Below are positions 45,619 through 57,401 of a DNA stretch of 64,000 bases, piece after piece. Position numbers and translations under genes: made by a program. The notes under the pieces are model-generated. The model was not told where the DNA came from and ran no database searches. It saw only the letters and a program-made list of their open reading frames with translations. Within the stretch, counting starts at the first letter, position 1. Every line of letters begins with the position of its first letter. The DNA comes from Pseudoalteromonas espejiana DSM 9414 (lineage in GTDB: Bacteria; Pseudomonadota; Gammaproteobacteria; Enterobacterales; Alteromonadaceae), in the NCBI RefSeq assembly GCF_002221525.1, contig NZ_CP011028.1:3173001-3237000 (forward strand), read 5' to 3'.

Positions 45619-46977
45619 ATGCCAGAAGCGTTTGAACAAGACTACCCACTGCAACAATTAAAACAGGTGACTAAATCACTTAATAGTGGGCAATTTGTTC
45701 AAGTAAGACGCATGCTAGCAAAAACGGCCCCGTGTGATACTGCCCTTTTACTCGAATCCTCACCACATAAAATTAGACGCATGCTTTGGCAGCTGGTTGA
45801 CCCAGATGTACAAGGTGATGTGCTAGAAGAGCTCTCTGAGGATGTACGTTTAGGTATTATTGCGCAGATGGAGCCTGAACACATTGCCGCTGCCACCGAG
45901 GATATGGGGCACGATGATTTAGGTGAAGTACTACGTAGTCTCCCTGATACTGTCTATAAAGATGTTGTTGGGGCTATGGACACCCAAGACCGTGAAAGAG
46001 CCACTCAGGCTCTTTCATACCAAGAGCGCTCAGCGGGTGCGTTAATGAACACCGATACGGTGACCATTCGCCCAGACGTTACACTTGATGTAGTACTGCG
46101 TTATATAAGGCTCAGAGGTGAGCTGCCAGAAGGCACTGATGATTTATACGTTGTTGATAAACATAATTGCTTTTTAGGCGCATTATCGCTCAGTACACTT
46201 TTAACTAATCCACCTGAAAAAATAGTACGAGATTTAATGGATGAAGACTGTGAGTCGATTCCTATTTCTATGGATGAAAGTGAGGTTGCTCAGTTATTTG
46301 AGCGTCATAACTGGATATCTGCACCGGTAGTTGATGATAACGCACACTTGCTAGGGCGTGTTACCATTGATGATATTGTTGATGTAATACGTGAAGACGC
46401 TGAGCATAGCTTATTAAGCTTAGCGGGTCTTGATGATGAAGAAGACACCTTTGCACCGGTTTTAAAAAGCTCGAAAAAACGTTCTGTATGGTTAGGGGTT
46501 AACTTACTAACCGCCCTTGCAGCTGCATTTGTAGCAAGCTTTTTCGAAAGTACCCTCGATATACTGCCAATCTTAGCCGTGCTTAACGGTATTGTGCCCT
46601 CAATGGGGGGCGTAGCGGGTAGCCAATCTTTAACTTTGGTTATACGTGGTATTGCCGTGGGCCATATAAACCAAACCAATCAACGCTTTTTAATGGCAAA
46701 AGAGCTCGCTATTGGCGCATTAAATGGTGTTATTTGGTCTCTACTTATTGCCGGTGTTATTGCATTATGGCAGTGGGACTTTATGTTAGGTGGCGTGCTC
46801 GCGTTCGCGATGTTTATGAATTTAGTTGTAGCCGGTGTAGCGGGTGCATGTATTCCTATTTTACTGAAAAAAATGAATATAGACCCAGCACTTGCCGGCA
46901 GTGTAGTGCTTACAACGGTAACCGATATAGTTGGTATTTTTGCCTTTTTAGGCACAGCCACATGGCTACTTGTATAA
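45619..46977 (+). CDS. mgtE: Magnesium transporter MgtE
   Basis: 452 residues: N-terminal helical domain, two CBS domains (about 140-260) and five C-terminal helices with the conserved pore segment (NGIVPSMGGVAGSQSLTLVIRGIAVG). Cytoplasmic domains sense Mg2+ and close the channel when it is abundant. Of two near ATGs, 45619 has AGGA five bases upstream; 45613 directly abuts it. Confidence 0.95.
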   Translation: MPEAFEQDYPLQQLKQVTKSLNSGQFVQVRRMLAKTAPCDTALLLESSPHKIRRMLWQLVDPDVQGDVLEELSEDVRLGIIAQMEPEHIAAATEDMGHDDLGEVLRSLPDTVYKDVVGAMDTQDRERATQALSYQERSAGALMNTDTVTIRPDVTLDVVLRYIRLRGELPEGTDDLYVVDKHNCFLGALSLSTLLTNPPEKIVRDLMDEDCESIPISMDESEVAQLFERHNWISAPVVDDNAHLLGRVTIDDIVDVIREDAEHSLLSLAGLDDEEDTFAPVLKSSKKRSVWLGVNLLTALAAAFVASFFESTLDILPILAVLNGIVPSMGGVAGSQSLTLVIRGIAVGHINQTNQRFLMAKELAIGALNGVIWSLLIAGVIALWQWDFMLGGVLAFAMFMNLVVAGVAGACIPILLKKMNIDPALAGSVVLTTVTDIVGIFAFLGTATWLLV

Positions 46978-46983
46978 GTAGCC
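46964..46983. terminator. Hairpin at the mgtE stop codon
   Basis: GGCTACTT (46964-46971), loop GTAT, AAGTAGCC (46976-46983), overlapping the mgtE TAA. It lies between convergent genes but has no T-tract, so it may stabilise 3' ends rather than terminate. Confidence 0.35.
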
Positions 46984-46997
46984 ACACTGCTTAAACG

Positions 46998-49427
46998 TTA
47001 AATTGGTGAACCTGGCGGTATAGGTAAATCAGTAAAGTTTTTAGGCCATTTTCCCTCTTTTAAAAATAGCTTTATTTGCTCAACTAAATACTGCTTAAAA
47101 GCACTTTCTCCGCTACTTGTATGGCTCAACATTGAGTTTTGATTAAAATCTTCACTCAGCGTAACTAAATAATAACGTAGCTGCGCTTGTACTTCTGGGC
47201 TCACTTTATCGCTTGCAACTAAATCAGCCATTGTTTTTGCAGTTAAAAATTGCACGCGCTGAGTAATTTTTCCTTTCATAGTATTAGGCGCAGATACATT
47301 AAACACTTGGCTATAAAGCTGCTCTAGCAACTCATCTAAGCTATAAAATTGAATATTGCGTGCCTGTTGCTGCGCTAACCGATTTAAGCGCTGCGGGTTT
47401 AATAAAAGCGATAAACTATGCTGCGCAGCTACTTCAGGTAGTGCCATAGCATCAAGCGTTAAGCCTGTACGCCCTGCTATGCTTTCGCGTGATTTAGACT
47501 CCCCATATGCTTTTGGCGGAATAAGCGCTAACACCGATTCAGGTAATAATAAATTGGTTGGCTTAAGCGTGGCTAAAATAGCGTTCACGGCTTCTTGTTG
47601 CTGCTCTTTAGCAACAACTTGTGCGCCTTTTGCAGGCGCATCATTTCGTAGTTCGTACTCATAATTGACACCTGCAATTAACTTAACTGCAGCTTCAATT
47701 TGATAGCGGTGAAACAAATAAAGCGGTACTAACTTTTCTTCTAATTGCGAGAGTGCATCACCCGTTTTAATGTTATTTATTCCAAACTGCGAAAGCGCTT
47801 TTTTACGCACACTAAGCACTCTTAAAAGCTCCTGTGATGGGTTTACACCGTTATCCCATAAATGGGCTGTTGGGTGAGCGCCACCTTTTGCTCGCGCGTC
47901 ACTGTCGGATATAAACTCAAGGCCTTTGGCTTTATTCTCTTTTAATATTGCTGCCAGTTCAGCGCTTTCGTCTTGATTGGTAAAGTCGCTGTAGCCATAT
48001 TTAATTACTTGGGTATCCCATGCGCCCATGCCTTTTGCATAGCCACGGGTTACATCTAGGTTGCCTTGCTCATCAAAGCTAAGTAGCGGGTGCGGGTAAT
48101 CCATAACAGAGGCTCTATCACCTACTGATGCGGCAAAGTTATGAGAAATCCCTAAAGTGTGGCCAATTTCGTGTGCACTCAATTGGCGAATACGATCAAG
48201 CGCCATAGCCTGTAAATTCTTAGCGACCTCATTACCTTTTAAATAGGGGGCGGCAAGTGCCTCGGCAATTAATATATCTTGGCGTATACGCAGTGAACCA
48301 AGCGTTACATGCCCTTTTAATATTTCACCTGTGCGAGGGTCGATTACAGAGCTTCCGTATGACCAACCACGTGTAGCACGGTGCACCCACTGAATTACGT
48401 TGTAACGAATATCCATAGGATCTGCATTACTTGGCAATACTTTTACTATAAATGCGTTTTTGTACCCTGCAGCAGAAAATGCATCATTCCACCATTTACC
48501 GCCTTCTAGTAAAGCGCTTTTGACAGGCTCAGGAACGCCAGGGTCTAGGTAGTAAATAATAGGCTCTACGGGTTCACTAATAGGTAAACTTGGATCTTTT
48601 TTAGCTAAGCGATGGCGCGGTATATAGCGAACAAACATAGACTCACCAAGCGCAGCTGCATAGTCTTTATGCTCAATACTCCAAAAGCCAGATTGGGGAT
48701 TAAACTTACGCGGCGTGTAGTTATCATCAGGTAGTTTAATCAGTGAATGATGCATATGCACAGTAAGTGCATATGGGTCGGCACTAACTTGGCGAACAAA
48801 TTCACCCGGCTTTGTGCCTTTAAAGGTGAGTACAGCTTCAAGCTCGGTGTTTTTTACAAACGCTTTTGAGCGACCCATGTACACAGCACTTCGTGATTCA
48901 TCAAGGCTAAAGTTACCCTGTTTACGTGCAGCCAATTTTCGACTAACCCCGTGCACATCGCTCAATAAGTACGGCGTGTAGTCAATCAGTGCGGTGGTTT
49001 TATCTTGTGCAACTACTTTAAAGCCCGCTAGGATACTTGATGCAAATGCCTCTTTAATACTTTGCTGCTCAGCTTTATTTGAGGTATTAGCACGATAGTA
49101 AGTATTTACAGCGCGCAGCATTACTTTATCGCCAAAACGCTCAAACTGTACAAGGTGCGTATTACCAAGTTGGCCCCTATCAAGGCCAATATCGTTTGAG
49201 CCAATACCATAAGGTAAGCTTTGCTGAAGTAAAAACTGCTGCTCTAGCTTGTCTACTTTTACATAAACTTTGCCGTTTTGGGTATCGTAAAAAAACGAAA
49301 AGTAACCTGGGAAGTGGTTCATTTGCGCAGTAAATTCATCTATAGACTTAATTGCTGCGTGCGCTTGGGTTATGATAGAGCACAGCACAGTAAAGAGTAT
49401 GTAACTTATAAGTGGTATTTTTTTCAT
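46998..49427 (-). CDS. Secreted zinc-dependent metalloprotease (zincin, DUF4953-type)
   Basis: 809 residues. Signal peptide (cleaved near AHA-AIK, about residue 24); an N-terminal DUF5117-like beta region (FSFFYDTQNGKVYVKVDKLEQQFLLQQSLPYGIGSNDIGLDRGQ), then the catalytic domain with HEIGHTLGISHNF near residue 415, an extended HExxHxxGxxH zinc motif with all ligands present, and MDYP as the Met-turn candidate downstream. Predicted to be exported to the periplasm or beyond. Substrate unknown; it stands alone between mgtE and fbp. Confidence 0.87.
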   Translation of the reverse strand: MKKIPLISYILFTVLCSIITQAHAAIKSIDEFTAQMNHFPGYFSFFYDTQNGKVYVKVDKLEQQFLLQQSLPYGIGSNDIGLDRGQLGNTHLVQFERFGDKVMLRAVNTYYRANTSNKAEQQSIKEAFASSILAGFKVVAQDKTTALIDYTPYLLSDVHGVSRKLAARKQGNFSLDESRSAVYMGRSKAFVKNTELEAVLTFKGTKPGEFVRQVSADPYALTVHMHHSLIKLPDDNYTPRKFNPQSGFWSIEHKDYAAALGESMFVRYIPRHRLAKKDPSLPISEPVEPIIYYLDPGVPEPVKSALLEGGKWWNDAFSAAGYKNAFIVKVLPSNADPMDIRYNVIQWVHRATRGWSYGSSVIDPRTGEILKGHVTLGSLRIRQDILIAEALAAPYLKGNEVAKNLQAMALDRIRQLSAHEIGHTLGISHNFAASVGDRASVMDYPHPLLSFDEQGNLDVTRGYAKGMGAWDTQVIKYGYSDFTNQDESAELAAILKENKAKGLEFISDSDARAKGGAHPTAHLWDNGVNPSQELLRVLSVRKKALSQFGINNIKTGDALSQLEEKLVPLYLFHRYQIEAAVKLIAGVNYEYELRNDAPAKGAQVVAKEQQQEAVNAILATLKPTNLLLPESVLALIPPKAYGESKSRESIAGRTGLTLDAMALPEVAAQHSLSLLLNPQRLNRLAQQQARNIQFYSLDELLEQLYSQVFNVSAPNTMKGKITQRVQFLTAKTMADLVASDKVSPEVQAQLRYYLVTLSEDFNQNSMLSHTSSGESAFKQYLVEQIKLFLKEGKWPKNFTDLPIPPGSPI

Positions 49428-49581
49428 AATCTTATCTTTGTTATTGGCGTTTTAAGTACGATTAGGTAGCACCATTATAGGGCGCTATTTAAACAATACA
49501 GGTATTTAAGACGAAATTCAGCGCACTAAGTTAATCTCTCTCACATTATGATTAGCTAGTACACGTTATCAGGAAAATAGA

Positions 49582-50550
49582 ATGCGTAGACTCCCTCCAG
49601 TATTACTAGAAGACGGTTGCCCAAGAGAACTTTTGTCGTTAATTAGAACCATTTTAGCGGCATGTAAAGAAATTTCGTTTCGTGTTGGCCAAGGCGCACT
49701 TTCAGGCGTATTAGGCTCAACCCTTGATGAAAACATTCAAGGCGAAACTCAAAAAAAGCTCGATGTGTTATCTAATCAGCTGTTAAAAGATATTTTATTG
49801 GAGTCAGGCACAGTTAAAGCGATTGCCTCTGAAGAAGAAGATTACACTGTTGCCGGTAATCAAGACGCTAAATACATAGTTGCATTTGACCCCCTTGATG
49901 GCTCATCAAACACCGACATAAACTCGCTGGTTGGTACTATATTTTCGATTATGGAAGCGCCTGCAGGCTCTGACGCTGCTGATCAAAGCATATTTATGCA
50001 GCCTGGCCATAAACAAGTTGCAGCCGGTTACGTACTTTACGGCCCTTCAACTATGCTTGCTCTTACAACAGGTAAAGGTACGCGCATGTTTACTCTTGAT
50101 AAAACCCAAGGTAGCTTTTTACTAACAGAAGACTTTGCCACTATACCTGCCGATACCAACGAATTTGCCATTAATGCGTCAAACCAGCGCCATTGGCAAT
50201 CAGCTATGCAAAACTATATAAACGATTTATTAGAAGGCGACACAGGCCCGCGCGCTAAAAACTTTAATATGCGCTGGATTGCAGCCATGGTTGGCGACGT
50301 GCACCGTGTACTTAGCCGTGGTGGTTTATTTACTTACCCAACCGATACTAAAGACCCAAACAAACCAAATAAACTACGCTTACTTTACGAAGCAAACCCA
50401 ATGGCTATGCTTGTAGAGCAAGCCGGTGGTATAGCCTCAACAGGTACCGAGCGTATTATGGATATACAGCCAGATGCAATCCACCAGCGTGTAGCGGTTA
50501 TTTTAGGCTCTAAAAACGAAGTAGAAACGTGCTTGGGATATCATAAGTAG
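49582..50550 (+). CDS. fbp: Class I fructose-1,6-bisphosphatase
   Basis: Gluconeogenic phosphatase converting fructose 1,6-bisphosphate to fructose 6-phosphate. 322 residues; metal-site motif [22 protein letters not shown] and ASEEED near residue 90; [23 protein letters not shown] and the C-terminal active-site segment [24 protein letters not shown] precedes the ATG. Confidence 0.97.
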   Translation: MRRLPPVLLEDGCPRELLSLIRTILAACKEISFRVGQGALSGVLGSTLDENIQGETQKKLDVLSNQLLKDILLESGTVKAIASEEEDYTVAGNQDAKYIVAFDPLDGSSNTDINSLVGTIFSIMEAPAGSDAADQSIFMQPGHKQVAAGYVLYGPSTMLALTTGKGTRMFTLDKTQGSFLLTEDFATIPADTNEFAINASNQRHWQSAMQNYINDLLEGDTGPRAKNFNMRWIAAMVGDVHRVLSRGGLFTYPTDTKDPNKPNKLRLLYEANPMAMLVEQAGGIASTGTERIMDIQPDAIHQRVAVILGSKNEVETCLGYHK

Positions 50551-50645
50551 ACAAGCACTATATTAACATCAGCAAGCTTCTCTTCTACACTAACTTATGT
50601 TTTGTATTAGACTACTATTTCTCTTTTATCAATGGGAAATACAAG

Positions 50646-50680
50646 ACGTGGAGCTTGCTCACGTTAGAAGCGCAGCTTCT
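50646..50680. repeat. Two adjacent small palindromes between fbp and thiF
   Basis: CGTGGAGC...GCTCACG (50647-50663, one bulge) is followed at once by AGAAGC-GCA-GCTTCT (50666-50680, perfect). They lie between convergent genes and lack a T-tract. Paired palindromes in such places are typical of REP-like dispersed elements; no second copy is seen in this window. Confidence 0.35.
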
Positions 50681-50710
50681 CATGGCTTCCCCCGCGAATT
50701 ACCTCATACT

Positions 50711-51460
50711 TTATCCACCGCACTCTTTACAGTTTAAATCTTTAACTACTTTAAAATGTTGCTGCTTAAAGCTCAGCGCATCGAAGGTAATAAACACACT
50801 CCCCTCAACGTGGCCTAATAATATATTAAGTGTAAGTTGTGCCTGCATAGAACCAATAACACCCAATAAAGGGCTTATCACACCCGCATTACTACAATTT
50901 ACCACGGGCGCAGAGTCACTTTTTGCAAAAACGCAGCCATAACACGGGCTATTATTTTTCCTAAAATCAAACCCCATTAACTGCCCTTTCGTTGCCAGTG
51001 CAGCACCTGCAATTAACGGTGTTTTATTAACAAAACAATAGCGGTTAACACTATAGCGCGTGGCAAAATTATCTGAGCAATCAAGCACTACATCGACATT
51101 ATTTAAAAGCTCAGCCGCGTTATTATCATCAAGCTTTTTATTGTGCGTCACTATGTGTATTTGATTATTAAGGCTTGTTAATACTTTGCCTGCAGCTGCT
51201 ACTTTGCTTTGTCCTAAGTGATTAACTTTATAAAGCACTTGGCGCTGCAAGTTAGAAAGCTCAATAGCATCATCATCTATTAAAATAAGCGTACCAATAC
51301 CCGCCGCCGCTAAATACAAAAGTGCGGGGCTACCTAAACCGCCCGCACCGACTACAGCAACGGTTGCAGCCTTTAACGCTAACTGCCCTTCTAGCCCCAC
51401 TTCTTTTAATAATAAATGACGACTATAACGCAGGGTTTCTTTATCGCTGAGCTTATCCAT
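50711..51460 (-). CDS. thiF: Sulfur carrier protein adenylyltransferase ThiF
   Basis: Activates the ThiS C-terminus as acyl-adenylate for sulfur transfer. 249 residues of the E1/MoeB family: nucleotide-binding GAGGLGSPALLYLAAAG, Arg finger region NLQRQVLY, and zinc ligands CYGCVF plus the C-terminal CKECGG pair. In the thi operon this is ThiF rather than MoeB. Start overlaps the thiDE stop by 8 bp; last gene of the operon. Confidence 0.9.
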   Translation of the reverse strand: MDKLSDKETLRYSRHLLLKEVGLEGQLALKAATVAVVGAGGLGSPALLYLAAAGIGTLILIDDDAIELSNLQRQVLYKVNHLGQSKVAAAGKVLTSLNNQIHIVTHNKKLDDNNAAELLNNVDVVLDCSDNFATRYSVNRYCFVNKTPLIAGAALATKGQLMGFDFRKNNSPCYGCVFAKSDSAPVVNCSNAGVISPLLGVIGSMQAQLTLNILLGHVEGSVFITFDALSFKQQHFKVVKDLNCKECGG

Positions 51461-52991
51461 TGGGCTGGTTTATAACACTTTGTAGCGCACTAATCGCAGC
51501 AATATAATCATCCGATTCACTAATGGCTCTTACTACCGCAACACTGCCTACGCCGGTATGTGCAACTTCGCTTACGCGGGTTAAATCTATTCCGCCAATG
51601 GCAACCGTTGGGTAGCTTTGCATTAATGGCACAAACTTTTTAAGTTTATCGAGCCCTTGTATTTGCCCTGTCATATCTTTGGTCGTGGTTGGGTAAATAG
51701 CGCCAAATGCCATATAACTTGGTCGGTAGTTGTGCGCACGGAGCATTTCGTAAAAGCCATGAGTCGAAAGCCCAAGCCTTAAACCTGCGTCTTTAATGGC
51801 GGCTAAATTAGCAATATCTAAATCTTCTTGACCTAAATGCACGCCGTAAGCACCGTGCTTTACGGCTAACTGCCAGTAGTCATTTATAAATACGTGCGCG
51901 CAGTACTTTTTACCCAGTTCAACTGCCTGTTTTATGAGTTCATCAAGCTCAATATCGGTTTTATTTTTAACGCGTAGCTGCACTGTTTTAATGCCTTGTT
52001 CTAAGCATTTAGTTAACCAGTCAATACTACTAACCACAGCATATAAGCCGAGTGTTTTATTTTCACAAGGTGCAAAATCAGCAGCCATATTAAATTCAAG
52101 CGGCACATCAAAATCAAGCTCATCGCCAAGCCAACTGCCTGGCTCAATCACTTGTGGAAAATCATCTAAATTTGTAGGAAAAGCAGTATGCGCAACAGGG
52201 CCTATTCCTTCACCGTATCTAACTGACTGCTTTAAGCCTTGGTTTATATAAGCTTTAGCTAAAATAAAGGCATCTTTTAGCGGGTAGTCTTTTGCTAAAC
52301 ACGCGGCAATTACCGAGGCCATACTGCAACCAGTACCATGGCTATGAGGGCTTTGAATTTTTTTATTACCAAGCCAATACTCTTCACCATTTTGCGTAAA
52401 ATTATTTACACAATAATCAATACAGTAGCCGCTTGGGTAATCCCAATGCCCCCCTTTAATAACAACCGCTTTTGCACCCCAACTTAGCAGCTTATTCGCG
52501 GCGTCTTTAACGGCACTTGGGCCAATTAAATACACGCCTGTTAATAATTGAGTTTCGTGGGTGTTAGGCGTTATTACATCCACCAGCGGCATTAAGCATT
52601 CTTTAATAGCACTTACGGTATCTTCTTCTGTTAATACGTCACCACTTGAGGCAATAGCAACAGGGTCGTAAACAATCACAGGCGGTACAGGCCATTTAGC
52701 TTTGTAATGCGCTATATGCTCACTTATTAATTGAATTTGCTGCACATTAGCTAACATGCCAATTTTAATTACTTTGGCTTTCATATCGCTTTCGAGCGCT
52801 AGTAATTGCGATTCAATAATATCGGTAGATACCGCGTTAATAGCCTCTACACCTAAGCTATTTTGCGCCGTAAGCGCGGTAATTGCAGTACAACCATGCA
52901 CGCCAAAACTTTGCATTGCTTTTATATCGGCCTGAATACCTGCACCACCGCCTGAGTCAGATCCGGCAATTGTCCACACTAAATTATTCAT
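51453..52991 (-). CDS. thiDE: Fused HMP-phosphate kinase / thiamine-phosphate synthase (ThiD-ThiE)
   Basis: 512 residues joining two enzymes. Residues 1-255 are ThiD: AGSDSGGGAGIQADIKAMQSFG, VIKGGHW and SPHSHGTGCSMASVIAA (anion hole and catalytic Cys). Residues about 305-505 are ThiE: VQLRVKNK, HVFINDYWQLAVKHGAYGVHLGQEDL, GLSTHG, YMAFGAIYPTTTK and VAIGGI. The polypeptide phosphorylates HMP-P to HMP-PP and then joins it with thiazole phosphate to give thiamin phosphate, so the pyrophosphate intermediate may be passed internally. The linker is about 50 residues. Confidence 0.93.
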   Translation of the reverse strand: MNNLVWTIAGSDSGGGAGIQADIKAMQSFGVHGCTAITALTAQNSLGVEAINAVSTDIIESQLLALESDMKAKVIKIGMLANVQQIQLISEHIAHYKAKWPVPPVIVYDPVAIASSGDVLTEEDTVSAIKECLMPLVDVITPNTHETQLLTGVYLIGPSAVKDAANKLLSWGAKAVVIKGGHWDYPSGYCIDYCVNNFTQNGEEYWLGNKKIQSPHSHGTGCSMASVIAACLAKDYPLKDAFILAKAYINQGLKQSVRYGEGIGPVAHTAFPTNLDDFPQVIEPGSWLGDELDFDVPLEFNMAADFAPCENKTLGLYAVVSSIDWLTKCLEQGIKTVQLRVKNKTDIELDELIKQAVELGKKYCAHVFINDYWQLAVKHGAYGVHLGQEDLDIANLAAIKDAGLRLGLSTHGFYEMLRAHNYRPSYMAFGAIYPTTTKDMTGQIQGLDKLKKFVPLMQSYPTVAIGGIDLTRVSEVAHTGVGSVAVVRAISESDDYIAAISALQSVINQPNG

Positions 52992-53004
52992 ACTCTTTAT
53001 TTCC

Positions 53005-53796
53005 TTACTGCTGATGCCAAAACGGCATGCCCATTGTGGGGGTTGATGGGGCCGCTAAGTCTTTTTCGGGCATTGCTTTTGCCTTATACGCAAAGCGCCC
53101 TGCTTCTACCGCAGCTTTAAATGCACGACTCATCGTAATTGGGCAACCCGCCCCAGCAATCGCTGAATTTAATAATACCGCATCATACCCTAATTCAAGC
53201 GCTTGGCAGGCATGTGAAGGTAAGCCAAGGCCAGCATCTACAATTAAAGTTGTGTTGGGTAAGCGTTCGCGAATTATTTTTAAATTATAACTATTTAAAA
53301 GCCCTTTACCGGTGCCAATAGGCGCGCCCCATGGCATAAGCACTTCACAGCCTAGCTCATTTAAACGCTGGCAAAGTACCAAGTCATCGGTGCAGTAAGG
53401 TAGTACTTTAAAGCCATCATCAATTAATATTTTTGTTGCCTCTAACAGCGCAAATGGGTCGGGCTGTAAGTTGTAGTCATCACCTATTAGTTCAAGCTTA
53501 ATCCAATCGGTAGCAAATACTTCACGGCACATTTTAGCAAGCGTAACGGCTTCTTTCACACTGTGGCACCCGGCTGTGTTAGGCAGTATTTTAAGGCCGG
53601 TATTTTTAATTAATTGCCAAAAATCATCCCCCGCCGCCGCGCTTTGCTGCCGCCTTAATGACACAGTTACTATTTGTGACCCTGAGGCTTTTATAGATTC
53701 TTCCATAACAGCAGGAGAGGGATAAAGCGCAGAGCCGATTAATAAACGACTATTTATTTGCTCTCCGTAAATAGTTAAACAGTCTTTAGTTTGCAT
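53005..53796 (-). CDS. thiG: Thiazole synthase ThiG
   Basis: 263-residue TIM-barrel enzyme that forms the thiazole ring from DXP, dehydroglycine and ThiS thiocarboxylate. [47 protein letters not shown] and the phosphate site [28 protein letters not shown] are present. Five bp after thiS. Confidence 0.95.
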   Translation of the reverse strand: MQTKDCLTIYGEQINSRLLIGSALYPSPAVMEESIKASGSQIVTVSLRRQQSAAAGDDFWQLIKNTGLKILPNTAGCHSVKEAVTLAKMCREVFATDWIKLELIGDDYNLQPDPFALLEATKILIDDGFKVLPYCTDDLVLCQRLNELGCEVLMPWGAPIGTGKGLLNSYNLKIIRERLPNTTLIVDAGLGLPSHACQALELGYDAVLLNSAIAGAGCPITMSRAFKAAVEAGRFAYKAKAMPEKDLAAPSTPTMGMPFWHQQ

Positions 53797-53801
53797 GAGC
53801 T

Positions 53802-53996
53802 TTATCCGCCTTGAATGGGTGACAGCAACTCAACACTGTCGCCTTCATTAAGTACATAGTTACCGTGCTGACTTTGTGGAATAAATTCACCATTAATCGC
53901 CACCGCATAGGGAGGTTGTGCACCAAAGTTTTGTAATATCTCAACAAGCGCTGCACTTTTAATAGTTAGCAGCTCACCATTAATTGTTATATTCAT
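53802..53996 (-). CDS. thiS: Sulfur carrier protein ThiS
   Basis: 64-residue ubiquitin-like sulfur carrier ending in the required Gly-Gly (SPIQGG). The last glycine is adenylated by ThiF and converted to thiocarboxylate for ThiG. Lies between thiO and thiG. Confidence 0.95.
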   Translation of the reverse strand: MNITINGELLTIKSAALVEILQNFGAQPPYAVAINGEFIPQSQHGNYVLNEGDSVELLSPIQGG

Positions 53997-54003
53997 TTAT
54001 TAC

Positions 54004-55005
54004 TCACCCTATTTTTGAAACTGCATCGGCCACCAAAGCCGGCGCTAACATATAACCGTGGCGGTACAAGCCATTAATGCTAATTACATTCCCCTTTTTT
54101 AAAACCACAGGGCGGTTATCGCTAAATGCCGGGCGTAAGCCGGTTTGAATATTAAGTAATCGAGCCTCAGCAAACCCACTGTGCACTGTGTAAGCGGCCG
54201 AGAGTAACTCAAGCGTTGAGCGCACAGTTGCAGGGCCGCTATCATCAGACTCTATTTCGGTAGCACCAATTACATATTCATTATTAGGCTTTGGCGCTAT
54301 GTAAATTGGGTAGCGCGGGTGCATTAAACGTACCGGCCTAGTTAAATTAACCTCTGGTGCCTGTAACCTTGCGACTTCTCCGCGCACCCCTCTGAGTGGT
54401 TTATCAGCTTTAGCACCAAGCCCTCGGCAATCAATAATATAATCAAAGGCGCGGTTATTAATTTCACCGTTTTTAATGGTTACTCGCTGATTAAAAAAAA
54501 ATTTAACTTTGCGCTTATTAAGCAGGGTAAAACTTGCTTTATAAAAGGCTTGGTTATCTATTTGCCCTTCGCAAGGTAAAAACACACCTTGGCTAAAGCG
54601 GTTTGCAAGCTCTGGCTCTAACTGCGCTATTTGCTGAGCATTTAATGCCTGAGCACTGTGCTCTGCTATTGGCTTTATTCGCTGAGTAAAGCTTTGTAGG
54701 TCACCTTTATCTTGCTGATGCGCAACAACCAATGTGCCTTGCTGCTGAAAAAATACGTCACCTTCAAGCTCGCTTATTATTTCTGGCCAGCGCTTTAGTG
54801 AGTTTAGCCCCATAATGGCTAAATCGGCTTCACACAATACCGACTCAGCAAGTGGGGCAAGCATTGCCGCAGCCACTTTACCGGCGCTATTTTGGGTGTG
54901 CTCATCACTTGCTTCAAACACCGTTATATGGTGCGACTTACTTAGTTCAAGCGCTGCTAAGCGTCCTGCTAAACCAAAACCCACCACAGCAATGTTATAA
55001 AACAT
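54004..55005 (-). CDS. thiO: FAD-dependent glycine oxidase ThiO
   Basis: 333-residue DAO-family flavoenzyme giving dehydroglycine (iminoacetate) from glycine with oxygen. N-terminal dinucleotide fold VVGFGLAGRLAALELSKS; YIIDCRGLGAKADKPLRGVRGEVARL and the C-terminal GLRPAFSDNRPVV...GLYRHGYMLAPALVADA. Presence of thiO instead of thiH indicates an aerobic route. The ATG at 55005 has TAGGAG five bases upstream; the frame's extension to 55044 is rejected. Confidence 0.92.
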   Translation of the reverse strand: MFYNIAVVGFGLAGRLAALELSKSHHITVFEASDEHTQNSAGKVAAAMLAPLAESVLCEADLAIMGLNSLKRWPEIISELEGDVFFQQQGTLVVAHQQDKGDLQSFTQRIKPIAEHSAQALNAQQIAQLEPELANRFSQGVFLPCEGQIDNQAFYKASFTLLNKRKVKFFFNQRVTIKNGEINNRAFDYIIDCRGLGAKADKPLRGVRGEVARLQAPEVNLTRPVRLMHPRYPIYIAPKPNNEYVIGATEIESDDSGPATVRSTLELLSAAYTVHSGFAEARLLNIQTGLRPAFSDNRPVVLKKGNVISINGLYRHGYMLAPALVADAVSKIG

Positions 55006-55094
55006 AAAATCTCCTATTAGCCGCGCGCTGCAAATAACTGGCAACGAGCAATAAGGTACTTACTTTATTGCTCGTAGCCCAAGCCCTATATGGC

Positions 55095-57050
<1,956 letters not shown>

Positions 57051-57167
57051 TTACCTCATTGCTAAAGGGTTGTCTTGTCAGATATTCCATAAAGGAATAG
57101 AGAAAGATCGTAAAGCAGCTGCAGTGCTACTTTGCAGCCTAATAAGGTGACATTTTGTTGTGCGCAT

Positions 57168-57188
57168 AAAAAAAGACGCACAAGCGTC
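57168..57188 (-). terminator. Riboswitch-controlled terminator before thiC
   Basis: GACGC (RNA 5' arm, 57188-57184), loop TTGT, GCGTC (57179-57175) and T7 (57174-57168) in the direction of transcription. It lies between the TPP aptamer and thiC. The sequence GCTTGT, half stem and half loop, is complementary to ACAAGC at the aptamer 3' end, which gives a plausible antiterminator. Confidence 0.8.
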
Positions 57189-57202
57189 CCGTTTTAGGCA
57201 GC

Positions 57203-57290
57203 TTGTTCCCTACGCAGGTTTTAACCTGATCAGGTTCACGGATCCCGCTTTCGCGATCTCAGCCTTAATTATTTAAGGCACTCCGACAAG
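57203..57290 (-). promoter_or_regulatory. TPP (THI-element) riboswitch
   Basis: On the minus strand the conserved thi-box blocks occur in order: GTCGGAGTGCC, GGCTGAGATC, CCGTGAACCTGATCAGGTTA and the 3' signature GCGTAGGGAA. Helix P1 is CTTGT (57290-57286) with ACAAG (57206-57202). Binding of thiamin pyrophosphate should stabilise P1 and permit the downstream terminator, shutting off the thi operon. Confidence 0.97.
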
Positions 57291-57401
57291 TAAAAATATA
57301 TAAATTATGTTCGTTGATTTGCAGTACTTTTTAGCAAATCTGCGCTGAGTGTACGCCAGTTAAAAATTGCCTGCAAGGGGCAACTTTAAATACTCATTAA
57401 G

